From the NCBI GenBank assembly GCA_002288455.1, contig NEUS01000009.1:1-53567 (forward strand): DNA of 53,567 bases. The letters are read 5' to 3'. Positions within the stretch are counted from its first letter, which is position 1. Every line of letters begins with the position of its first letter. This DNA is from Opitutia bacterium Tous-C1TDCM (GTDB lineage Bacteria; Verrucomicrobiota; Verrucomicrobiia; Opitutales; Opitutaceae). Positions 43,149 to 51,122 of the stretch are shown in pieces. The translations under genes and the position numbers were made by a program. The notes beneath the pieces were generated by a model. It was not told where the DNA came from. It ran no database searches and worked only from the letters and a program-made list of their open reading frames with translations.

Positions 43149-45776
43149 TCACCCGTTGACGTCGTAAACTTCAATCAGGACGACGCCGCTCCCGCCGTCC
43201 GCGCCGCTCACCTGGATCGTCCACGCCCCCGGCGGGATCGTCGCCAGCAGCGCCGCATCGGCCCGCCCCGCGCGCAACGCAAACGCCCCCACCTGCGCCG
43301 CCGCCGCCGTCAACGCCGCCGGCGCCGCCGCCGTTTCCCATCCGGTGTTCGCGGCAAACGGCACCGTTCCCGCCAACAACACCAGCGCCGGCCGCGCCAA
43401 CGTGCCGCCGACCCCGAACTCCGCCAATCCCGGCCCCACCGCCCGCACCAACACCGTGCGCGCGTTGTCGCCGCCGATCACCAATCCCGGTATCGCCAGC
43501 CCCGCCCCCGGCGCCACCCGCGCGCGCGTCGAGAGATTTTTGAGCCGCGCACCGCCGCCGTTTTCCAATTCATACGCCTCCACCAACGCCACACCCGTGC
43601 CGCCGTCCGCCGACGTCACCGGCGCCGTGTACGCCCCGGGCTCCAGTGTGACGACCAACGCGCAGTCGCCGCCACCGCGCGGCAACGCAAACGCCCCCGC
43701 CCCGGCCATCGTCGCCGTCAACGCCGTCGTTTCCGCCGTCGTCCCGAGATCCCAACCGCGGTTCGCCGCCACCACGCTCCCGTCCGCCCGCCGCAACGTC
43801 AGCTCCGGCCGCGCCAGCGCTCCCGTCACCCCGAAGCCCGCCAACCCCGGCCCCACCGCCCGCACGAGCACACGTTTCGGCTGCGTACCCGCCACAAAAA
43901 ATCCGGGAATCAACGTCGCGTCGCCCGTGCCCGCGTTCGCCCGTGTAGATAGGTTCACCAAGCGCGAGGCCGCCGTCGTCATGCGCACCGTCGGCGCCGG
44001 CGCCCCCGCGCGCAGGGAAAAACGTTGTTCGTGCTTATGGCCGCCGTGCTCGACGGTCACGACGTAGTCGCCGTGGAAGCCGCGCCCTTTCCAGGTGCCT
44101 TGCGCATCGGCCGCACCGCTCGCCCGTGTGCGCCATTGCCCCAGCACGAGATCCTTGTACGCGCGCGCCGCCGGTTTCTCCGACCAATCCGCCCGGTACA
44201 TCGCCGCCCGCGCAATCCAATGCGCCCGTTCCCAGAAACCCCAGAACTGCACGCCCACGACGCTGCGGTGGCTGTACATCGCGATCAGGAAATCGCGCGT
44301 GTAGTCGGCCTGCAGTTCCTCGTCGTCCGTGTTCACGTCGAACTCCGTGATCCGGATCGGCAAGCCCAGCGCCGCATAGCGGTCCAGCACCGCGAGCACG
44401 TTCACCGGCGGATTCGGATTCGCGCTGATGTGGCCCTGCAGGCCCAGCCCGCCGAGCGGCGCACCTTGGTCTTTCAGGAATCGCGCCGTCGTTTCGAAAT
44501 GCGCCACGTGGCCCGCGTCCGTCGACGCGTCGTGATTGCCATAGTCGTTGAGAAACAGCGGCGCCGTCGGATGCGCCGCGCGCGCCGCCTTGAACCAGTC
44601 CGTCTGGATGCCCGGCCCGAACAGATCCATCAGGTCCTTGTTCACGTACGGTTCGTTCAACACGTCCCACTCGTCGAGCAACGCCCGCGTCGCCCCGCCC
44701 ACGTCGGCGATGTGCGCCAACGCCAACGCCGGTATCTCCCCCTGCCGCGCCGTGCCGCGCAGGTTGCGGATCGACGCCGGCAAGTTGTTCCAGCCCGGCC
44801 ACACCATCACGTGCCCGCGCAGGTGCAGGCCGTGCTGCTTCAGCCACGTCAGCCCGGCCAAGGTCTGCGCCTGCGTGTAGGCGGAACCCCACTCGCCCGC
44901 CCAAGCCCCCCACTTGAGATCGTTCTCCGTGCTCGCGGCGTTGAACAGCTCCAGGACTTTCTGACGGTAGATCCGGTTGTCGGCGTTGTCCGTCGCGATC
45001 CGCGCCATCTGCAGTGCCGAGCCGAAGTGAAACGCCGCCTGCTGCTGCTCCACCCGCACGCTCGCCCCCGGCACCGGCCGGCCCGCCGCATCCACCACCG
45101 CCACCGTGAAATCGCCTTTGCGCAACTGCTCGATCCGCGCCAGCGCCGCCGCGCGCCACGCCGCGTCCGCCTCCCGGCCCGCATACGTGAACCGCGTCCG
45201 CGGCAACGACGCCACCGGTACCGTCTTCCCGTAATACACGAAATCGAATCCGCCCAGCTCCACGGTCTGCCGCCGGAATCCGAAACCGAACGCCACCTCC
45301 GCCGCCCCCGCCGCGTAGTCCGCGCCGAAGGTGAACGGCACCAGATACTCCCGCCACTCCCGCGTCACCGTGTAGTTGCCCTCGTGGCTCTTGTCGTAAT
45401 CCGGCGACGCCTTCTGCACCACCAGCCGCGCGTACGCCGCGCCCGCCTCGTCCGACGTCGCCGTCGCCCGCGCGTAAAACCGCAGCAGTGCCACATCGCC
45501 CCGCGCCACCGCCCGCGCCACCGGCGTCTTGAACTCGATCGCCCAGGTCGGCGACGAATCGACCCGCGTCTCCACCCGCCACGCCCGCGTGAAGCCCGGC
45601 CCGGTCGTGTCGACGGCCGTCGCCGCGCCGTTCGCACTCGTGATCCGCCACCCGCTCATCGGGTCGGCCGCGATCAGCCGCTCGCCCGGCGGGTACGTGG
45701 TCTGCGCGGGTGCGGACAACCCCACGCCCAGCCAGCCGAAGATCAAAACGCGAACCGCGAAAAACATCACGCGCAT
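43149..45776 (-). CDS. GH10 endo-beta-1,4-xylanase with N-terminal CBM-like and C-terminal beta modules
   Basis: 875 residues. A signal peptide (about 1-25) is followed by a beta-sandwich of carbohydrate-binding type (about 28-190), a short linker domain, and the GH10 barrel (about 245-550). The acid/base Glu375 is in WDVLNEPYV and the nucleophile Glu478 in ITEFDVNT. HLRGHVMVWPGWNNLP and LFLNDYGN are typical GH10 strands. Two copies of a roughly 130-residue module follow (about 605-735 and 740-875) with LSTRANAGTG, PGF, VLVRAVGPGL, GAFALP and VALVEAYEL; the same module opens the DUF1800 protein at 12472. Start ATG 45776. The antisense frame runs on across the next gene, but homology ends at the signal peptide. 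The likely substrate is xylan or related plant glycans outside the cell. Confidence 0.93.
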   Translation of the reverse strand: MRVMFFAVRVLIFGWLGVGLSAPAQTTYPPGERLIAADPMSGWRITSANGAATAVDTTGPGFTRAWRVETRVDSSPTWAIEFKTPVARAVARGDVALLRFYARATATSDEAGAAYARLVVQKASPDYDKSHEGNYTVTREWREYLVPFTFGADYAAGAAEVAFGFGFRRQTVELGGFDFVYYGKTVPVASLPRTRFTYAGREADAAWRAAALARIEQLRKGDFTVAVVDAAGRPVPGASVRVEQQQAAFHFGSALQMARIATDNADNRIYRQKVLELFNAASTENDLKWGAWAGEWGSAYTQAQTLAGLTWLKQHGLHLRGHVMVWPGWNNLPASIRNLRGTARQGEIPALALAHIADVGGATRALLDEWDVLNEPYVNKDLMDLFGPGIQTDWFKAARAAHPTAPLFLNDYGNHDASTDAGHVAHFETTARFLKDQGAPLGGLGLQGHISANPNPPVNVLAVLDRYAALGLPIRITEFDVNTDDEELQADYTRDFLIAMYSHRSVVGVQFWGFWERAHWIARAAMYRADWSEKPAARAYKDLVLGQWRTRASGAADAQGTWKGRGFHGDYVVTVEHGGHKHEQRFSLRAGAPAPTVRMTTAASRLVNLSTRANAGTGDATLIPGFFVAGTQPKRVLVRAVGPGLAGFGVTGALARPELTLRRADGSVVAANRGWDLGTTAETTALTATMAGAGAFALPRGGGDCALVVTLEPGAYTAPVTSADGGTGVALVEAYELENGGGARLKNLSTRARVAPGAGLAIPGLVIGGDNARTVLVRAVGPGLAEFGVGGTLARPALVLLAGTVPFAANTGWETAAAPAALTAAAAQVGAFALRAGRADAALLATIPPGAWTIQVSGADGGSGVVLIEVYDVNG

Positions 45777-45887
45777 GCCGGAGACCTTGGTCCCTCGGAC
45801 GCACCCGGCAAGCACCGGCGCGCCGCGCTTTTTGGCCTCGCCGCGATTCCCCGTAATCGCGCGCCGGATTTCCGTTTGTACCCGCGG

Positions 45888-46355
45888 ATGCGCCGTTCTC
45901 TCCGCCGTCCCGCCGCCGGGTTCTCCCTCGTGGAGATCATGATCGTCGTCGTCATCATCGGCTTGCTCGCCGCCATGGCCGTTCCCGCCCTGCAACGCGT
46001 CCGGCTCCGCGCCGTCGCCAGCCGCTACCTCAACGATGCCCGCCAGATCCGCGACGGCGCCGAACGCTACGCCATGGAAACCGGCCAATTCCCGCCCAAC
46101 GGCGTCATGAGTCTCCACGCCGAACTGCGCGGCTATATCCCGGATTCGATTTTCGCCAGCACCACGACCCCGCTCGGCGGCGTCTGGGATTGGGACTTCC
46201 AGCAAAGCGGCATCACCGCCGCCATCTCCGTCTACCAACCGACTGCGTCCGACGAACTGCTCCTCCACATCGACCGCACCATCGACGACGGCGATCTCGC
46301 CACCGGCAATTTCCGCCGCGCGAACAGCAAAGCTATCTACGTCATCCAACCCTGA
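45888..46355 (+). CDS. Type IV prepilin-like/pseudopilin protein
   Basis: 155 residues. The leader MRRSLRRPAAG is followed by FSLVEIMIVVVIIGLLAAMAVPAL, the class III signal with the prepilin peptidase site after Gly11, Glu at +5 and the N-methylated hydrophobic helix. The rest is a short globular domain (DARQIRDGAERYAMETGQFPPNG) typical of the GspG-like minor pseudopilins of Verrucomicrobia and Planctomycetes. It diverges from the xylanase gene and precedes DUF1800 by 165 bp. It may assemble in a type II secretion-like or pilus-like machine, perhaps connected with export of the DUF1800/DUF1501 pair. Confidence 0.88.
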   Translation: MRRSLRRPAAGFSLVEIMIVVVIIGLLAAMAVPALQRVRLRAVASRYLNDARQIRDGAERYAMETGQFPPNGVMSLHAELRGYIPDSIFASTTTPLGGVWDWDFQQSGITAAISVYQPTASDELLLHIDRTIDDGDLATGNFRRANSKAIYVIQP

Positions 46356-46454
46356 GCCGCGCTCAGGCCGCCGGGCGAGCTCGGCCGCGGGGCCGCCGCC
46401 GCACCCGCAGCAACGTGCTCCCTGCCGAATTTTTCGCGCTCCGTCTGTAATCGC

Positions 46455-46519
46455 CGCCGCGTTTTCCGTTTTCCTCCGGCGGCTCCCGTTTCTCCCCGTC
46501 TCCCTTCCTCCGTTCCCTT
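46455..46519 (+). repeat. Degenerate pyrimidine-rich array before DUF1800-2
   Basis: Units near 7 bp (TTTTCCG, TTTTCCT, CTCCCGT, TTCTCCC, TCCGTTC) run up to the ATG at 46521. The period is weaker than in other arrays, and the stretch may simply be pyrimidine-rich. Confidence 0.4.
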
Positions 46520-46520
46520 C

Positions 46521-48833
46521 ATGATCCCTCGCTTCTTCCGCTTCGCCGCCGCGCTGCTCCTCGCCGGCCTCGCCCACGCCCAATCCATCACCGTTTACAG
46601 CAGCGGCAATGTCACCCGCGGCGGCTCCCGCCAACTCACCGCCTACGTCCCGCTCAGCCCCGCCACCGTCGTCTGGTCCGTCAACGGCGTCCCCGGCGGC
46701 GACGCCGTCTTCGGCACCGTCTCGCCCACCGGCCGCTACCAGGCTCCCGCCGCGATCCCGGAGGCCAACGCCGTCTCCGTCCGCGCCACCAGCACCGCGT
46801 ATCCAAATCAGTCGCACGCCGTCACCCTCGTGATCACGCAGCCCGCCGTGAACCTGTGGAGTCTCTCCCCGTCGTCCGTGCCCGCCGGCGACTTCACGAT
46901 CCGCGTCAACGGCTCCAACTTCCACGCCGGCTCCGTCGTCCACCTCGCCGGCACCCCGCTCGCCACCACCTTTCTTTCCGCCACCGGTCTGCGCGCCGTC
47001 GGCCACGCCCCCGCCGCCCTCGCCGGCAAATCCCTCGATGTCACCGTCGTCAACTCCGGGCTCGGCGGCACGGTCAGCTCCGCCGTCCGCCTCGCGATCA
47101 CCGCCCCGGTCGCCGTGCCCGTCACCGTCGCCGTCGCCCCTGCCACCGTCGGCCTCAATCTCGGCGCCACCCGTACCTTCGCCGCCACCGTTAGCGGCAG
47201 CACCAACTCCGCCGTCATCTGGAGCGTCGCCGGTGTCGTCGGCGGCAATCCCGTCGTCGGCACCATCTCCGCCGCCGGTCTCTACACCGCCCCCGCCGCC
47301 CTCCCGTCCCCCGCCACCGTCACGATCCGCGCCGCCAGCGTCGCCGATCCCGCCGTCGGCGCCAACGCCGTCGTCACCCTCAGCGTTCCGCCCGCCGGCT
47401 CCGGTCCCGCCAGCGATCTCGCCGCCGGCCGTTTCCTCGAACAAGCCGCCTACGGCCCCACTCCCGCCGCCCTGCAACGCGTGCAGCAACTCGGCATCCC
47501 CGCCTGGCTCGACGAGCAATTCGCCCTGCCCGAAACCCCGATTTCCAATCCCGGCGGCATGGGCATGGCCGCCGTGCAGGCCCACTACCTCCACCGCGTC
47601 GCCACCGCCCCCGACCAACTCCGCCAACGCGTCGCCTACGCCCTCGGCCAGATCGTCGTGATCTCCGCCAACAAGAACATCTACCCCGACGAACTCGTTC
47701 CCTACCTCCAACTCCTCAGCCGCCACGCCTTCGGCAACTACCGCACCTTCCTCGGCGAGATTTCCCGCAGTTCTCAAATGGGCAAATACCTCGACCTCGC
47801 CAACAGCAACTCCCCCACCCCCGGCAGCGCCGCCAACGAAAACTTCGCCCGCGAGCTCATGCAGCTCTTCACCATCGGGCTCTACGCGCTGAATCCCGAC
47901 GGCTCCCGCCAACTCGACGCCGCCGGCCTCCCGCTCCGCGCCTACGACCAGCACACCGTCCAGCAGGTCGCCCTCGCCCTCACCGGTTGGACCTTCCCCG
48001 GCCCCGCCGACAACAACTGGGAAAACTTCTCCGGCCCCCTCCAACCCCGCGAGGCCAACCACTACGCCGGCGCCAAACAACTCGTCGGTCTCACGTTGCC
48101 GGCCGGCCAATCCGTCAACGCCGATCTCGACGGCGTCCTCGACTGGCTCTTCCACCATCCGAACACCGGGCCGTTCCTCGCCACGCGCCTCATTCGCGCC
48201 CTCGTCAAAAGCAATCCCACGCCCGGCTACATCGCCCGCATCTCCGCCGTCTTCGCCGCCAACGGCGCCGGCGTCCGCGGCGATCTCCGCGCCGTCGTCC
48301 GCGCCATTCTCACCGATCCCGAAGCCCGCCAGGACCAAAGCCCCGCCGACGGCGGCCGCCTCAAAGACCCGATCTTCAACGTCGTCGCCTTCGTGCGCGC
48401 CCTCGGCGGCTCCATCTCCGCGACCAACCAACAGGCGTGGACCTTCAGCCGCATGAGCCAGACGCCCTTGGCCCCCGCCTCCGTCTTCGGTTTCTATTCG
48501 CCGCTCTTCCGCGTGCCGCGCTCGTCCCTCGTCGGCCCCGAATTCCAGATCTACGGCCCGACGGAGTCCGTGCTCCGCGGCAATCTCTTCTGGCAAATCC
48601 TCTCGCATCCGGGAACCGATTTCCCCGTCGACCTCGCCCCGTTCGTCAACCTCGCCGGCGATCCCGCCGCCCTCATCGACGCCGTCGACCGCACTCTCCT
48701 CTACGGCCGCATGCCCGCCGCGATGCGCCAATACCTCGCCACCGCGATCGCCGCCCAAGGCGACGCCCTCGCCCGCGCCCAGACCGCCCTCTACCTCACG
48801 GCCCTCTCCGGTTTCTACGCCGTCCAATACTGA
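46521..48833 (+). CDS. DUF1800 protein, second copy
   Basis: 770 residues. A signal peptide (MIPRFFRFAAALLLAGLAHA) is followed by Ig-like/IPT-like beta domains: TVVWSVNGVPGGDAVFGTVS, WSLSPSSVPAGDFTIRVNGSNF and AVIWSVAGVVGGNPVVGTIS. DUF1800 occupies about 300-770 with FLEQAAYGPTPAAL, APDQLRQRVAYALGQIV, ENFARELMQLFTIGL and LALTGWTFP. The N-terminal beta domains differ from those in the copy at 12472 (Ig/IPT here, LSTR modules plus CHRD there), so the pair has been re-fitted with different exposed domains. DUF1501 follows after 44 bp. The enzymatic role of the family is unknown. Confidence 0.92.
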   Translation: MIPRFFRFAAALLLAGLAHAQSITVYSSGNVTRGGSRQLTAYVPLSPATVVWSVNGVPGGDAVFGTVSPTGRYQAPAAIPEANAVSVRATSTAYPNQSHAVTLVITQPAVNLWSLSPSSVPAGDFTIRVNGSNFHAGSVVHLAGTPLATTFLSATGLRAVGHAPAALAGKSLDVTVVNSGLGGTVSSAVRLAITAPVAVPVTVAVAPATVGLNLGATRTFAATVSGSTNSAVIWSVAGVVGGNPVVGTISAAGLYTAPAALPSPATVTIRAASVADPAVGANAVVTLSVPPAGSGPASDLAAGRFLEQAAYGPTPAALQRVQQLGIPAWLDEQFALPETPISNPGGMGMAAVQAHYLHRVATAPDQLRQRVAYALGQIVVISANKNIYPDELVPYLQLLSRHAFGNYRTFLGEISRSSQMGKYLDLANSNSPTPGSAANENFARELMQLFTIGLYALNPDGSRQLDAAGLPLRAYDQHTVQQVALALTGWTFPGPADNNWENFSGPLQPREANHYAGAKQLVGLTLPAGQSVNADLDGVLDWLFHHPNTGPFLATRLIRALVKSNPTPGYIARISAVFAANGAGVRGDLRAVVRAILTDPEARQDQSPADGGRLKDPIFNVVAFVRALGGSISATNQQAWTFSRMSQTPLAPASVFGFYSPLFRVPRSSLVGPEFQIYGPTESVLRGNLFWQILSHPGTDFPVDLAPFVNLAGDPAALIDAVDRTLLYGRMPAAMRQYLATAIAAQGDALARAQTALYLTALSGFYAVQY

Positions 48834-48877
48834 TTCTCTCCGCCCGCTCCACCCGCCCGCCTTTCCCGCGTCCTCCC

Positions 48878-50245
48878 ATGCAACACCCCTCCTTCGTTTC
48901 CCGCCGCAGCTTCCTCCAAAAAACGAGCCTGCTCGCCGCCGCCACCGGCCTCGGCCGCCTCGGCCTGCTCAACGCCCGCGCCCAATCCGCTCCCGCCGCC
49001 GGCAACGACTACAAAGCCCTCGTCTGCGTCTTCATGCTCGGCGGCAACGACGGCCACAATCTCCTCGTCCCCCTCAACGGCTCCGCCCTCGCCGCCTACC
49101 GCCAGGCCCGCGGCTCGCTCGCGCTCCCCGACGGCAGCACGCAGGTCCTCCCGGTCTCCGCCCAAAACGGCGTCCCCTACGGTCTCAACAGCGGCCTCGC
49201 CGCCCTCCATCCGCTCTGGGCCCAGGGCAAACTCGCCGCCATCGCCAACGTCGGCCTGCTCGTCAAACCGACCTCCCGGCCGCAGTACCTCGACGCCACC
49301 GTCGGCCTGCCCTCGAACCTGTTCTCCCACTCCGACCAAGTCATCGCCATGCAGGCCGGCGACCCCCACGGCTCCGGCGGCTCCGGCTGGGCCGGCCGCA
49401 TCGCCGACGCCACCCGCAGCTACAACGCCGCCGCCACCTTCCCGCCCGCGATCTCGTTCGCCGGCTCCGCCCTCTTCTGTTCCGGCAACATCGTCCAATC
49501 CACCAGCCTGATCCCCGGCTTCAATCTCGCCGCCGACGGCCTCGCCGCCTGGCCCGCCAGCGCCGCCGCCGCCCGCGCCCAGGCCCTGCAGGAAGTCATC
49601 GGCCTCAACTCCGGCCTCTCCCTCGTGCAGGCCGCCAACGACGTCCGCGCCGACGGCCTCGAGCTCAACGGCATGCTCACCGGCCTCGGCAACGGCAACC
49701 TCGGCACCGCCTTCCCCGGCACCGCCATCGGGCAACAGCTCCGCCAAGTCGCGCAGATCATTTCGCTGCGCGGCGCCACCGGCATGAAACGCCAGGTCTT
49801 CTTCTGCGCCCTCGGCGGCTTCGATACCCACTCGATCCAGAGCTGGACCCAAATGGATCTCCTCCGGCAACTCGCGGAAGGCATGGCCGCCTTCTATCAG
49901 GCCACCGAGGAAATGGGCGTCGCCGACCGCGTGACGACGTTCACCGCCAGCGAATTCGGCCGCAGCCTCCAACCCAGCGGCTCCGGCTCCGACCACGGCT
50001 GGGGCAACCACCACCTCATCCTCGGCGGCGCCGTGCACGGCGGCGACCTCTACGGCACCTTCCCCGATCTCAGCCTCGGCGGCCCCGACGACACCGGCAA
50101 CCGCGGCGTGCTCATCCCGACGACGTCGCTGGACCAATTCGGCGCCACCTGCGCGCGCTGGTTCGGCGTCGCCCCCGCCGATCTCGCCTCCGTCTTCCCC
50201 AACCTCCCGAACTTCGCCACCCCCGACCTCGGCTTCGTCGGCTGA
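48878..50245 (+). CDS. DUF1501 protein, second copy, Tat-exported
   Basis: 455 residues. A Tat signal (VSRRSFLQKTSLLAAATGLG) precedes NDYKALVCVFMLGGNDGHNLLVP, FFCALGGFDTHS, TFTASEFGRSL and DHGWGNHHLILGGAV, the same motif set as the copy at 15831. LIPTTSLDQFGATCARWFGV near the end is shared with that copy. It is 44 bp after DUF1800-2 and probably co-transcribed with it. The signal places it outside the cytoplasm. Substrate unknown. Confidence 0.92.
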   Translation: MQHPSFVSRRSFLQKTSLLAAATGLGRLGLLNARAQSAPAAGNDYKALVCVFMLGGNDGHNLLVPLNGSALAAYRQARGSLALPDGSTQVLPVSAQNGVPYGLNSGLAALHPLWAQGKLAAIANVGLLVKPTSRPQYLDATVGLPSNLFSHSDQVIAMQAGDPHGSGGSGWAGRIADATRSYNAAATFPPAISFAGSALFCSGNIVQSTSLIPGFNLAADGLAAWPASAAAARAQALQEVIGLNSGLSLVQAANDVRADGLELNGMLTGLGNGNLGTAFPGTAIGQQLRQVAQIISLRGATGMKRQVFFCALGGFDTHSIQSWTQMDLLRQLAEGMAAFYQATEEMGVADRVTTFTASEFGRSLQPSGSGSDHGWGNHHLILGGAVHGGDLYGTFPDLSLGGPDDTGNRGVLIPTTSLDQFGATCARWFGVAPADLASVFPNLPNFATPDLGFVG

Positions 50246-50313
50246 CCGCGCGCCCCTCTCCGCTCCTGTAGCTGCCAGCGTGAGCGAGCGGCCGGGAACC
50301 GAACGCGGCCGTT

Positions 50314-50341
50314 CCTTCAACCTTAACGTTTCACCTTTCAA
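50314..50341 (+). repeat. Short heptamer array
   Basis: CCTTCAA, CCTTAAC, GTTTCAC, CTTTCAA in 7-bp register, 34 bp before the sigma factor start. A CGGCCG self-complementary pair lies just upstream (50289-50310). Confidence 0.7.
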
Positions 50342-50374
50342 CCGCCGGCCCGGCTGCTTCGCTCGCCGCGCCCC

Positions 50375-51118
50375 ATGGAATCCGCCGCCCGTCCTCCCGC
50401 CGGTTCCCCCGCGCAATTCCAGGCCACGCGCTGGAGTCTCATCGTGCGGGCCCGCGGCGCCGGCGCACCCGCCCGCGCCGCGCTCGAGGCGCTCTGCCGC
50501 GCGTACTGGTTTCCCTTGTACGCCTTCGCCCGCCGCAACGGCGCGTCGCGGCACGACGCCGAGGATCTCGTGCAGGCTTTCTTCACCCACGTGCTCGCCG
50601 GCGATTTCATCGCCCGCGCGGAACCGGAGAAGGGCCGCTTCCGTTCCTTCCTCCTCGCCTCGCTCCGCAACTTCATCGCCAAGGAACACGCCCGCGACCA
50701 CGCCCAGAAACGCGGCGGCGGCACCCGGCCCGTCGACTTCGATGAAAACGCCGCCGAAGCCCGCCTCGGCCTCGCCGCCACCCGCGCCGAGCTTTCCCCC
50801 AGCGAACATTTCGAGCGCGACTGGGCCCTCGCCCTGCTCGAACAGGCCCTTGACCGCCTCGAGGCCGAGCAACGCGCCATGGGCAAGGCCGACCTCTTCG
50901 TCCGGCTCCGCCCCTTCCTCCGCGCCGCCCCCCGGCCCGGTGAATACGAGTCCCTCGCCGCCGATCTCGGCCTCGCCAAGGGCACCCTCGCGGTCACCGT
51001 CCACCGCCTGCAGCAACGCTACCGCGAACTCGTCCGCGCGGAAATTCTCCAGACCCTCGCCCGCCCCGACGATCTCGACGACGAGCTCCGCCATTTGCTG
51101 ACCATCTTGCAGCGCTGA
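50375..51118 (+). CDS. ECF-type RNA polymerase sigma factor
   Basis: 247 residues. Sigma region 2 contains YWFPLYAFARRNGASRHDAEDLVQAFFTHVL (about 48-78), the DAEDLVQ motif that contacts core polymerase. Region 4 (about 170-225) ends in SLAADLGLAKGTLAVTVHRLQQRYREL, a helix-turn-helix for the -35 element. It has an N-terminal QFQATRWSLIV segment typical of the ECF factors paired with Ser/Thr kinases in Planctomycetes and Verrucomicrobia. The kinase gene starts 4 bp after the stop. No anti-sigma factor is encoded nearby, so control may pass through the kinase. Confidence 0.9.
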   Translation: MESAARPPAGSPAQFQATRWSLIVRARGAGAPARAALEALCRAYWFPLYAFARRNGASRHDAEDLVQAFFTHVLAGDFIARAEPEKGRFRSFLLASLRNFIAKEHARDHAQKRGGGTRPVDFDENAAEARLGLAATRAELSPSEHFERDWALALLEQALDRLEAEQRAMGKADLFVRLRPFLRAAPRPGEYESLAADLGLAKGTLAVTVHRLQQRYRELVRAEILQTLARPDDLDDELRHLLTILQR

Positions 51119-51122
51119 ACCG

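Noticed and set aside
45777-48827. Minus-strand extension of the xylanase frame across DUF1800-2
   Set aside because: The xylanase signal peptide begins at 45776, and upstream sequence is antisense to a clear DUF1800 gene.
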